DNA from: Membranipora membranacea
Taxonomy: Eukaryota; Bryozoa; Gymnolaemata; Cheilostomatida; Membraniporidae
Assembly (NCBI GenBank): GCA_914767715.1
Contig: OU612069.1
Coordinates: forward strand, 24,611,387-24,675,386
Direction of reading: 5' to 3'
Length of the DNA: 64,000 nucleotides
Shown here: in pieces, positions 24,901 to 36,081 of the stretch
Layout of the letters: each line of letters starts with the position of its first letter
Numbering within the stretch: the first letter of the stretch is position 1
Notes under the pieces: generated by a model
Seen by the model: only the letters and a program-made list of their open reading frames with translations
Told to the model about the DNA's origin: nothing
Databases searched by the model: none
Made by a program: the position numbers and the translations under genes

Positions 24901-27191
24901 CTGGCTATCCAGGCGGCCTCCTTGGTGCATACTAAGATAGATCTATGCTGGTCTTCTCTTTATTATAGCACCAAGCACCTGTATTATACGATGTATTACC
25001 CAGAGGCACAAGCACAGATGCACCTGTATTATACGACGTATTGCCCAGAGGCACAAGCACAGACGCACCTGTATTATACGACGTATTACCCAGAGGCACA
25101 AGCACAGACGCACCTGTATTATACGATGTATTACCCAGAGGCACAAGCACCCTCGCACCTGTATTATACGATGTATTACTCAGAGGCACAAGCACAGATG
25201 AACAGATAAGACCACAGATGTATTGCTTGCCATTCCACCAATAAGAATATGACTCATTTTGTACCATACTCACCATAACATGTTTTCTGGTCAGCATTTA
25301 GAGCCCATCCCCTTGGACAATGACAGTAAAAGTTATTTCTGTCAAGTTGTGTACACCCATGTGAACATCCTGAGTTACCTTTTGCACAATTCTTTACCTC
25401 TACATGGTGATAAAGAGAATCTAAATTAAGGTAAGTTGAACCCATGTTTTAATTGCTAAAAAGCACTATTTAGATAATGATTGAGCGCTCTACACAAAAC
25501 TAGTGTTCTGAAATCAAGTATACTAAAAATTCGTTTTGACCATGTCAATTTCACATAAATAGAAATCTTGTAAAGTAAAGTCTATTTGCATTCTAGACAC
25601 CAAATTGTGATGTGTACCATCTTTTTCATTCCATTCTTACCAGGTCTGCAGCTATAACCGTTATCTTGCAGGTTGAATCCTTTATCACATTCACATGTGA
25701 ACCAGCCTTTACCATCAGACCTACAGGTGTGATCACAGCCATGAAAACCAGAACACTCATCATAATCTATGAGAAGGAAATATAAATGCTCAACACAATG
25801 ACTACTTGTGACAGTATCATGATCCAACTGCAGCAATTATCTCTGGAAAGTACATGATTTATGCAATAACGCATCGGAAGGTCCTCAAAACCACAGACAT
25901 TATTTATACATAAACATGAGTTTATACTAGGAAATTTGTTCGATATTTGTACTGGTGTCAATATTTCTTAATAGTTGTTCTGCTCGCCTTACCACAACAA
26001 GATTCCTGGTCTGCGCTGAGCGCCCATCCCTTTGGAAAATGACAGTAGAAGTTGTTTTTGTCAAGTTGAGTACATCCATGAGAACATCCTGAGTTACCTT
26101 TGGCACAATTCTCAACCTCTAACTGATAATAAAGACAATCTAAATTAAGATAAGTAAAGTCTACAAAGAATGACAATGCTATCTGAGACTTTTATCAAAA
26201 CCAGATCATGTGAACCTCCTCAGTTACCTTTGGCACATTTTCTCAACACGTTCAAAAAAATAAAAACATCTGATGGTTAGGAAACTTAGGTATGGGAAGA
26301 AAAATAATGATCCCCGTATGATGTTTATCGCTTCTCGGCCTATTGGCTAAGATCAAAGCGTCATGGCCAATGGCTGATTAGTGCCTGTTTTAGTTTCTGG
26401 CAGCTAGCTGCACACTCACGATTAGGAGGTCCACCATGGCCTCACCTCTAGGATGCATTCTAGTTTTCTAGGATGTATCACACTCTCAGTATGAGGACTC
26501 CGGGCAACTTGCGTCCCTCTTTAGGGGCAGCCCACACTCTGGTTTATCATAAACAGGGCCGTATGATGTTTATACACGGGTAAGAAGCATTAGAGCCTCT
26601 CTCAAGTGAGAAATATGAATTCAAACAGAGATTTTTCCACATTGCTTCACAACAGTCGGCTCGGCTACAAGACAACTCTGTATGCAAAGCAGATATGCAT
26701 TTTGAATCACCATGTTCATAGATAGTTTTCCTGGACATAATTACAATAAGTTGGTGTTACTTACGGTAGGTCGTCTCTTGTTGATAGAATGTGCTCTTAG
26801 GACTAAAGCAAACTGCTACACCATTCTCCACTGTGCACCCATGAGTACAGTGGCTCATCTCACATAAGGTTGAGTCCATTGTTCTGATATCTGCCTCATG
26901 TGAAGCACTTGAAGTTCTGATGATCACCTGCATATTCAAAGTCTAGTCAATCAACTGGTAGGTTATATGACTTGTTGCCATCCATTGCACACCAGTTATA
27001 CTTGTGCGCCTTCCAATCACCTGAACTGATAAAAAGCCTCATATGGTGACAACCATGAAAACACAGCTGACCCCTCAATACTGTTGTATGATGTCTTCCT
27101 CAGACATTTCATCACAGAAAGAAGAAGTCAGGATAAAATAATTAATCGCTCAACTCACCATGAAGAAAATAGAGATAAAATGCACATTCAT
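18962..27191 (-). CDS. Gene B: secreted multi-EGF protein with CCPGW-like module (11 exons)
   Basis: Minus-strand exons: 27159-27191, 26765-26927, 25993-26118, 25641-25766, 25274-25399, 23684-23806, 20649-20702, 20132-20258, 19793-19821, 19232-19357, 18962-19041; 1113 nt, 370 aa, all phases matching. Residues 1-23 are a signal peptide (MNVHFISIFFM then VIIRTSSASHEA). A degenerate EGF follows (about 36-65), then four EGF domains of one exon each at about 66-232. They alternate between a CAKGNSGCSHGCTQLD type and a D-Y-D/N-E-C-x-GFHGCDHTC type with calcium-binding EGF residues, so a two-exon pair was duplicated. Next come half an EGF (VNGLVLSSDKQSC), an unrecognised module (KTAGYDISKLDNHTQ), a 29-nt microexon (KCTSHCTEK), a CCSGWESHMKIC exon and a short C-terminus. 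No TM segment, so secretion is inferred. EGF exon 25993-26118 has Phe at the fifth Cys. Confidence 0.88.
20703..23683. other. Long gene B intron, no further features seen
   Basis: About 3 kb of AT-rich intron between gene B exons 7 and 6. No ORF with recognisable similarity, tandem array or element ends were found. Confidence 0.6.
24080..24935 (+). mobile_element. Degenerate LINE reverse transcriptase fragment with FADD box
   Basis: Pieces on plus match non-LTR RT: KVTSGVPQGS near 24175, LLSINDMPNYVTNDSTVR near 24225 leading to the catalytic box FADDAVLY near 24285, then LNSLLKLVRDW near 24350, ESAKYFGVTLTKDMTWNQH near 24490 (the YLGVxLxxxLxWxxH block) and SAIWDYH near 24630. Frames change after VPQGS and stops interrupt, so it is inactive. 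It lies in a gene B intron, antisense to the gene. Unlike the 8.0-9.5 kb fragment it keeps the catalytic aspartates. Confidence 0.88.
24976..25200. repeat. 45-bp minisatellite, 5 units
   Basis: Five direct copies start at 24976, 25021, 25066, 25111 and 25156, each beginning CACCTGTATTATACGA and containing CCCAGAGGCACAAGCAC. Because 45 is a multiple of 3, several frames stay open on both strands (for example YYPEAQAQTHLYYT), giving spurious ORFs. It lies in a gene B intron directly after the LINE fragment. Confidence 0.95.
26212..26258 (-). pseudogene. Remnant of an EGF exon start
   Basis: TCAGTTACCTTTGGCACA and the following TTTTCTCAAC match the first part of gene B exon 3 (26085-26118), preceded by a TGTGAAC segment like that exon's TGAGAAC. 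It breaks off on both sides and has no acceptor or full EGF, so it is a partial duplicate left in the intron. Confidence 0.5.
26314..26573 (+). mobile_element. U2 snRNA-headed retroposon (SINE-like) with 15-bp target duplications
   Basis: From 26327 the sequence reads ATCGCTTCTCGGCCTATTGG and then CTAAGATCAA, matching the conserved 5' end of U2 snRNA at about 29 of 30 positions. It then diverges: the branch-point-pairing GUAGUA region is absent and about 200 bp of unrelated sequence follows. The element is flanked by the direct repeat CCGTATGATGTTTAT at 26314-26328 and 26559-26573, the expected mark of LINE-driven retroposition. No poly-A tail is seen. It lies in the gene B intron between exons 3 and 2. 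It cannot be a functional U2 gene. Confidence 0.8.
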
Positions 27192-27617
27192 GGTAAGGGA
27201 ATGATGTTTTATCTTTCAGCTAAAGGAAGCAGAGCCTACTACTCAATGTGCCGTGCTGATCAGTGAGCGCTGATGATCTTATTGTTGAAGTTCACTGAGC
27301 TATAGCATGATATTCTGAGAACCAGCATATGGTCAAGTGATCATTATCACACTATTAATAATTATCTGAGTTGCCATTATTTTCACATCACAGGCTAATC
27401 AGTATTTGCCAAGCCCACAGAATTACCCACCCCTGTTGAATATAACCAAGTGAAATCTTTCATATACCGATGTTCCGTATATCTGGTTATATTTACTATG
27501 TCAGTTTGTTCAATTGTCAAGTCTATATCAGGGACCAGATAACTAGCCAGGTGACTCGTCTACCATAAGGATACCGATGTCAGGCATGATTAAGAGTATT
27601 AAAAGGCTATGCCAGTA

Positions 27618-27643
27618 CAGAGAGAGAGAGAGAGAGAGAGAGA
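27618..27643. repeat. (GA)n microsatellite
   Basis: Uninterrupted AG dinucleotides for about 26 bp, upstream of gene B. Confidence 0.95.
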
Positions 27644-27997
27644 TTGTTTTTATTGTGACTGTAAGAAGGCATCATCATTTGGGGGTCTGATACTAAATAC
27701 CAATTCTATAAAGACCTAAGGATTCATTTGCTATAATATGAATATCACTATGGTACTACACACTAAAATTCTATGATGCATTGTCTACACTAGATTATTA
27801 TGAATTGAATTCGGAGTTGTCCCCTCGTGAATTAATAAAAATTAGAGGCTAATCAAGATGATAAGGAATCATAAAACCAAGCAAGTCCAGCCGCAAACCA
27901 ACAGTTGTTAGACCACTACAGCAGTCTTTCAAAGGGATCTTCGGTTTTATATTTTACCGTTGTACTGAAATACTTACAGTAAGTGCATGTATCATAT

Positions 27998-28020
27998 ATT
28001 ATTATTATTATTATTATTAT
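27998..28020. repeat. (ATT)n microsatellite
   Basis: About 7-8 perfect ATT units. Confidence 0.95.
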
Positions 28021-29567
28021 CATGTTTTTATTGTGGATTTCATATTTAATGTAAGCTATAAGCAAAGGATAATAACAACTTTTTGACCTCATAAGCAAAA
28101 CAAAACAAAATGTCAGCATTCAATTGATTTGAAATGCAAAATGATTCATTGCAAATCACATTTTATCACGACAACAGAGGGGCTTTCTAGCTTTAAATTG
28201 TGACCCTGCCCTGCTATTCCTAACTATCCTGTGCAGTGTAGTGGCAAATTGAGGGCTTGAAGCGCCCAAGTAAACCCAACTGGATGGTTTTGTGAGGGGC
28301 ACCCTAAGCCTAGTGAAATTTAATTTTCTGCATTTTGGAGGAGAATATAATAAAGTTTCACGATCAGATTACCAAATAATAAAACAGCCAACCTAAAAAT
28401 GCGGCATAGAAACGGTCAGCATTGCAATCTTCAGCATTTTTTTTGTTATTATCTTTCTCATCTTACAATCAAATGCTTCTTGATTCGATTAAGCATGATT
28501 TAAATATTCCATTTTAAATCTACACAAAAGCACCTTAATCAGCTGCTCTCTGTATATCAATGATCTGTTTATCTGAGGGAGATCAATTAAATTCCGCTTC
28601 AGCAGACACAGCTAAAATTTATGGTGAAAAAGCTATGGAGCTCTTGCTGATTTAGAACAAAAGAAAATCACAGATTAGAATGAATTAATAAATCTTGAGC
28701 AAATGAGGCCTCAGCTCAATTGTTGTTAAATGACAGATGGGTTGTTGATAAAATTTTTGATTATTTTCGTCTGATACAATTCATGGTGTGAGCTTCTGAT
28801 CCATACGAGTTGAATAGAGTTGATAATTGACTGTCTATTCACACAAGTACAAAACTGTCAATTTCACTAGACACATCATTATATTAACATAATATTATGA
28901 GCGAATGAAAATAGGCCAAGTATTATACAACTTGCACCTACAGACAGTATAGAGTTGTCTTCAAACAGGAAATGTGCAGGAAACTAACGGAAGAGACAAA
29001 ATGATGACTTAAAAATGTGACATAATATAAACTCGGCAAATAAATTTTTTAATAGAAGTATGTCTATTTGGAAAATTTTGGCTGTCTGTTGAAAGAAAGA
29101 GGCCAATGACGGTATTGAAACATAATACATTGGGTGAGGAGATAGGTAAATGGTATGCAGGTATATGCAGCTCATATGTTCCAGAGTGTGATGGAGAGTA
29201 TAAATTTTGTGATTGACACAAGTGCAATAGCAAAGTTATGAATTTCTCTAAGCTATTGAATAAGCAGTTGGTTGCATTATGTCATGATAATGCAGACAAT
29301 TTTTAATTTGGTTTTGAAATCGATTCCCCCAGAATTTTTATTGCAATCTTATAATGGTTATAATAATCCATAAGAAAAGACATTCTAACAACATATCATG
29401 CCACAGTCCCACATTTTAGACATTTTTGTTTGAACATTAGTGGTTGACACCCATCAATAATGCATGCTTTACTTTACTACAGTATGCTATTTCATGACTT
29501 TCATCAATGTTTTGATAATAAAAACTTTGATTTTCCACTGCAGATTTATCTGCAGCATAGATGAGCT

Positions 29568-32500
29568 CTAGAGCGGATCAATTCTATTGCAATTTTGCCT
29601 GTTCATTCCCCTATTTTGCTTCATATCGAGCATTTTGTTGTTATTAGTTCTGACTCGCTTCTTTCCTCTGAACTTCCCCTTTATCCTCTTCTTTATCAGT
29701 CTCACTGCCCTTCTAGCTGCTCGATAAATTACTGGTACATCCAGAACCACAAATAATCCCAACATCAGCAATATAAGAGGGAAGTTTGCTAATCCTGCTA
29801 TCTAAGCAAAAGAAAAAGAGACTGAGATTATAATGTCGGATGGCTGCTATCCACATAGACCTTGACTAGTTTTAGGCATGGGAAAACCTATAACGAATAG
29901 TTATGATATTATTGTAATATTATGTCAGTTTAAAGCCATACTTTAAAAAAACTGGACGCTTGATGTAAATCTCACTCACCACAATGGCAAACACTGGCCC
30001 TTCCACTGGCTCATGATAATTAGATTGACTTATTGGCTGGCCTGTTGACATTCTCTGCTTCGGTATGAATGTGCGCTCTGTAATAAGTTGAAAAATAAGA
30101 GTTGTTGAATGCATGAACAAATGCCAAAAAGAAGTTGTTTAGGTAGGGGGAATTTTTTTTGGGTGTTATGTTTAGGAGCCCTATCAAATTTCAGCTATAG
30201 TCTAGGTCAAGGTATCTAATTTTACTCTCTCAGAATGAGACTTGAAGTCTCATTACTTCCTTCAAGGAAAGATAATTATGTGATCAATAAATATTGGGAC
30301 AAATGGCTGCAGTCGACATATTGATTGGTCAATCTCCACTGTTTATATCCAATGATCTCAGTGCAGTAGTAATTTGCTCAATCACAGAAAGGTTGCTAAT
30401 GGTAATTGGCACACAATCTATGTTTTTAAAACTGGTAATGTTAGCTGAATTTCATATTATTTTATCATTCCCAAAACAAAGGCAGCACATACCAAATTCT
30501 GGTCAATATTGGAAAAATTAAAAGTACACAAAGTTTTTCATTACAATATTACAGAGTGAGTGAGTTTTTTTTCACAGTAGAGTTTCTAATGTTTGCGACA
30601 TGCACTCTGTTTTGTCTTTGTCAGTTGTCTTCAGCTCGATTATAATCAGTTTTTGCGCAGTGAAATGAATATTGATTAACAAAAAAAAGTACCTTTCAAC
30701 TCTCATCATTTTCTTTTAAACTTTACATGATATCAATTTAAACACAGGGCATGTTTTTATAACTTAAGTGTGGTCGGGAATTTTACAATAGTTTCAAAAG
30801 TGCAGTGCCTTTATTATTAGGGTCACACATATTATATTTTTCCCTTATCCATCGATTCTTGTTCGCATATCAACACATTTCACACAGTAAAATTGATCAA
30901 CACCCGAGTGTCTAAATACCAGCCAACGTCATAAGTGTGGCTCACCTTTGCACACAATGTCAAGTACTCCTTCATCACTGAATAAAATCCCCATATCCTG
31001 ATCTGGCTGACAAGAAAACTCCTTAGTGTCTTTGTCTTCTGTATCAGGATATATTAAAGATGGCTGCTGATTTGGTGATGAATTCGGTCCTAAGAAAGTA
31101 ATAACCACACACCCTCTCATACAGTGAATATATAACAGCCGAGCTTATCGAATGATAGACTGATGCATCTATATATCTGATTGATAGAACATGAATTGAA
31201 CTGGGTACCGTCAAACAGAAATTGATGCTTCAACCTGAGGTCCATTCTAAGAATAAGGAGCGGGCACTCAAAAGATACTCAAGGTCATTTGTCTGATACT
31301 ATCAGTTATACACATCCTTGTAGTGTATTATCAGTGTCATTTTGTATCACTCTAATATGTAAACAGGAAAATGATGTAAGATATCAGCTTGCCCATCATT
31401 GGCAAGCCAACCCACATGTCCCTTCCCTGACCATTTGAGTTTTCATCAACCTTTTTGTTCACACATCCTATTGAAAGTACTCACTGGTACAGATGAACTC
31501 CTTACGCTCATAGCAGTCCCCGTACTGCCATTTATAACTGGTGTCAATATACATACAGGATGGAATACAGTCATATACATTTTCTGTCTGGAACGGCAGA
31601 GCATGTTTGACCATTTCAGTGTTTCCATTATAACCATAGGTCAAGAAAACTAAAAATATAAAGTGAGCGACTCTGAGGAGCTGACTGATGACTCAATCAC
31701 TCATCTCGAAACAAGACGTTAAGTATGATTATTTGAAGGAAACATATGATGTGGTTTCTACCTGGGATGTCAAGCTCAATGATTCTTCTCTCTGTGCTCC
31801 TCTTTAGTCTTTGTTCTCTATCTAAGAGCTGCAGTGCGATTCTCCCTGGAAACTTCTTCAATTGCAGCGTGGATACTATCCTGTCACCGGATGTAGTTAG
31901 ATTTCTGAAAGACATAAATCATTTGGAAGTGGCTGTTTGAGTTCCTATTCTCAGTAGAGTGAATGGAAAGGAAAATTTGAGAATTTTTTCAGATATGTGT
32001 TGTCTATTTCATAACAGAAGGTCTTCCCTTAGCTGAAACAGCAATGTGAAACACATACCCATGGCTGTCCTCAGTTGTAGAGAGATAATTGTTAATCAGT
32101 ATTTGAGCTTCGGTTGTGCCACCGTAACTGGGACTAGCTGTTCGTTGATATATCTCAGTAAGGTTACGATGATCTGTTGCTGGCTCTACCATAGTATTCA
32201 TAATAAAATTGTTGTCAGATATTGATTCAGTAGTTGTGTGGTTGTTGACCATGGAAACATTTCCTATCCAATTTGAGTTCGGCAGGTAAGAGTCGGATGT
32301 CGTGCTTTGGGGATCACTGTCATTCATATTGGAGTGTGTTGTTATACTTTCAGATGATGGGTGAAGACCGGCAGATAAATTGTGGGAAATGGTCGAAGTC
32401 TGATTTGGGTTTGCACCTGTGTATTGTGAAGATCTCGTGACATCACTAGGCTCTAAAGGAGACTGTGGTCCTTTTGACTCTGAGGTTGGTACCGCTGTAT

Positions 32501-35500
32501 GTTCATGAGGTACAGAATTTATTGCATGATTGGTATGGTTGTCAATTGCAGGTCGTATTGCAGCTTGGTGAGGAGTTGAGCCCGTAGCATAATTTCCCAC
32601 TGTCGTGGTTGCGTAAGTGATGTCCGGTAGCGAACCATTATCTTCTTCAGTATTTACTGTAACTAAAAACAGCAATTATTCTTTTGAAGGTAAATCGATG
32701 ACTGTGATTCAATAATCAATATGTCAGTTCATAAATGTGAGCCATATGAAAATCACTCGTTTCCATTTTCTTGTGTTATGTAAGTGAAAATGATGCTGTG
32801 TAGTTCGAAGAAGAGGACAGAGTCGAATGGGAAATATAATTTCAGAGTATCACCTGTCCCATCTCGTTTCTTCACTAATTTCATCATCTAAATTAGTTTG
32901 AGCTGTTCACACTCACCGGCTCTGCAGCCTCTCATGGTATAACAAGCATTGATATAAGCATGTCATGAGGTGACCTGGATTCACATATTCAGATCAGGAA
33001 AGAAAATAAAGAAATGACTGAACAGCATCTGTTTGGAAGGAAGTGGTATAAATTGTTATGAATTGAGTGAAGGCCATCAAAAACAGATTATGCAACTGAA
33101 TCTTGGTTACTAGAAAAAACAGTAAAAAGTATTATTGGTTTGTCTTAACTCTGCTTTTCAGGTATCTAACTCACCTCTGTGTTGTTCAAAAGCTTTTGTT
33201 GTCGGCCGGTTGTTCTCTGAATGAGATTTCTCTGATATGGTTGAAGTTTGTTGACTTTCTGTATTTGAGGCACTGGATGTTGACAGATTTGCTGAATATG
33301 TGACAGGTTCGAAAATATTGTCTGATGTTGTCATACTCCCTATCTTGCTTGTTAAAGTTGCTGTTGAGTCGGTGACTGCTTTGGTGGTTGTGGCATTGGT
33401 GACTCGGATATTAGAAGATTTTGCTTCGGTCTGACTGGTCGGTGATATTGGTTGAGCTGTGATGTCCCTGCTATCAATTTCTTCATGCACTTCTGTGGTT
33501 AGGTTACCTTGGTTCAGAGTGGTTGCAAGTGTGTCCAGAACATGATTTTCCAATGTTTCACTTGCATTATATACTCCAGATGTGGTTGGAAAAATTTGGC
33601 TTTGTTGGGATGTAGTAGGAACTGATTGACTCATGACACATTGTCGTCTTTGCTCAGCACAAAGATCACGATTCAGGTGAGGACAATGTCCCAGAGAGAA
33701 CATTGTTCCTTCGGCACAAGCCCTTTCAAAGCATGCAAGATGATACGGAAGGCACTCTATATATGCCTCACAGTTGGTAGCACATGGATCAAGAAAAACA
33801 AAATAACCTGGCGACTCTCTGTGTCGGCAGTCATCAGGTATGATGTCTAAAAATAAAAGCATGTGATCTGTGATCGATACCTTACTTATTGTGTGCATGA
33901 ATTTAATACAACTTCGAGTGAATACTATGGAGATTATAGTGGCCGGCCATTAACACATATAATTAGTATAGTATAGTATAGTATAGTACTTTATTCTATA
34001 TCATTATGCTACAGTGAAGGGAAGAAAGTATAGATCTTTGATTTTATCCCTAATTCATCACTATAGCAAGTTCAACTTAAAAATAGCTTATGAAGATTGA
34101 GAAAGCTCACTTTTGTAATAATCGTAATTCTGCAGTATTCTGTTATTCACACCATCTTCACTACATTGTTCACCATAAATGTGATCATCACTGTCCTCAC
34201 CATATCTTTTGTGTCTCTTCACAATGCCAAGACTACCACCTTGGTGTGAATTCATCTTATTTGAGAAACCTATGCATAATAATGATGATTGAAATCTTGC
34301 AAGTGACAAAGCAAGAGGATTCAATTCATCATGAGCGATGTGTTATCAGATTAAAAAAAATGGAAGCAAAGGCAATTTTGATAAACTATCGCAAATCCTT
34401 TTATGTATCACTTTTAACAGGTAAATGAGTACTGTTTGAGAGTTACGACTCCTAAACTTAGTAACATGTTACTCAACATTTTTTTCATTGTCATTCATAG
34501 GTGCCCCAAAAAATAGACAAAGTGATTATCAAACTTACCTGAATCGTGTGACAGGTCATCGAAGAATATCAGACGCTTAAATCCTTTGTTGATATCGGTT
34601 CTAACTGTTGTCAAAAGTGTTTGATTGAGAAGAATGTTTAACCTTCCATCAATAGTGAGGATGGTCAACTGATTCCAGAGTCCATTCCAAGCGACATGTG
34701 AGACATCTAAATTATAAAGAACCTCTATACATGGTCAGCAGGGTGGCCTCTCTATCTTTTAGTTTGATTTGATGTTCTTTTCATCCACTTGTGGTGAAAC
34801 AAATAATGTGTAAAAAGTAGTTCATTTAATAATAAAGTTTACTTACCCGCTTTGATTTCACCAACAACAATCACAAGAAGTGAAGTCCTATTAACAGCAA
34901 TCACCACAGTCTCGGAGTCGTTATATATTAGCGTAGTAAGAATATATGATGTGTATATCTTGTTGCAGTCCTGCTGGCAGTCCTCTTGTGGTAGGTGCTC
35001 ATTTTCCCCAGTAGTAGAATTCATCGGCAATTGAAACCAGATAATCATCTCATCTTTCCCATCTTCCCATACTTCAATCGTATCATTGTTATTCTCCATG
35101 ATCTCTGCTAACCTCAAGTATTCTAATGTTAAAAATGTCAAGGCCCTTCTGTGATTGTTGAAATATTTTGTGTTTCAAAATGATCATGTAGGGCAGTATA
35201 CCTCTCAGAGAAGAACAAGAAAATTCACTAGATATATTTGGTTGATATCTATTAATCCAATCACAATAACCCAGGTCCGTTAAATTAATAACTATAATTT
35301 GATTGAACAATGAACACAGCAATCTAAGTTTTATCTCGCCAATTTTTTGTTAAAAATTGTGTGACAAATAAATAATAATCAATCAATCAAAGGAGTTGAA
35401 ATTTAAGGCTTCAAATACATTTTTCTGAATATTATAATCCTCAGAGACAAATTAGCCCAGAATATGAAGACTTACCTAATTTCAGAGCTGTCCAAATTTC

Positions 35501-36081
35501 ATTACCAACACCATACTCTGTCATCAACCATCTGATAGCGTCATATTCCTCATTTGTAGTAGGGAAGACCATGGTAGCATTAAGGTCATTACAATAGCTG
35601 TTTGCCTTCATTAAAAAAGAGAATGCAAATGAACGGAAAAACATTACATAGGGTTATTCTTGTCTCTCTTACTCTTATGAACTTATGAAAAAAAGGGATT
35701 CCAGATACAAACAATCTACAAATCTTACCTCATCTGGCTTCAGATAATTAGATACATGAAGGTAACACTGATCATCTATGAGCTGCCATCCTTCATCACA
35801 ACGCGGAGCCTGCACATATTCATTTTCAGCTAAAAATACCAGCTGCAAACTATAGCATCAGTGCACAGGCCTAATTAAAAGAGATAAAACATACAATGAA
35901 GTTCTCTCGACATTATTTTTGTTGCCAATTTCAGCATTGGCCAACCATTATAGGTTGCCAATGATTTGGTGACTTCAGATTCAGGTATACTGTTAGAGAA
36001 AGTTTCAAAAAGCTGTTGAGAATACTTACCCTCTGTAAAATGAAAGAGGATGACAAGAAGAAAAAATTCCTTGGCTAACAT
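29568..36081 (-). CDS. Gene D: single-pass membrane protein with lectin-like half-domain, chitin-binding-like domain and mucin stalk (13 exons)
   Basis: Minus-strand exons: 36030-36081, 35729-35829, 35476-35605, 34847-35122, 34539-34706, 34111-34269, 33175-33846, 32059-32662, 31762-31904, 31485-31649, 30946-31089, 29980-30077, 29568-29801; 2946 nt, 981 aa, phases closing exactly. Residues 1-18 are a signal peptide (MLAKEFFLLVILFHFTEG). Residues 28-94 look like the first half of a C-type lectin domain (CDEGWQLIDDQCYLH, then SYCNDLNATMVFP and IWTALKLG). Residues 95-295 are unrecognised, with N-glycosylation sites. Residues about 296-365 resemble chitin-binding type 2 (DDCRHRESPGYFVFLDPC onward). 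Thr/Ser-rich stalk follows to about 720. DCYERKEFIC near 820 resembles a C-type lectin end. The last exon has a TM helix (PLILLMLGLFVVLDVPVIY) and a strongly basic tail ending NRIDPL. A cell-surface recognition role is inferred only. Confidence 0.87.
33966..33992. repeat. (TATAG)n short tandem repeat
   Basis: About five units of a pentanucleotide in the gene D intron between exons 7 and 6. Confidence 0.85.

Larger units (their letters stand above)
16045..27191. repeat. Segmental duplication, unit 2
   Basis: Second copy of the block described at 3318-11415: Rubicon 3' exons and 3' flank, then the convergent EGF gene (B). It lacks both SINEs and the LINE found in unit 1. It has its own insertions in gene B introns: a LINE at 24.1-24.9 kb, a 45-bp minisatellite and a U2-headed retroposon. 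Confidence 0.9.
27192..29567. other. Intergenic region between genes B and D
   Basis: About 2.4 kb between the gene B start codon and the gene D stop, both minus-strand, so it should hold the gene B promoter. It contains a (GA)n microsatellite at 27618-27643 and an (ATT)n run at 27998-28020. No coding exon with recognisable similarity. Confidence 0.6.

Noticed and set aside
24922-25297. Overlapping open frames with 15-residue repeats on both strands
   Set aside because: They follow from a 45-bp minisatellite whose period is a multiple of three; both strands are open, which is expected without coding.
26327-26520. Functional U2 snRNA gene
   Set aside because: Only the first 30 nt match; the branch-point-pairing region, Sm site and 3' stem-loops are not found.
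34090-34428. 112-residue plus-strand open frame
   Set aside because: Antisense to gene D exon 6 and its intron; no domain and no homologue in the pseudogene.
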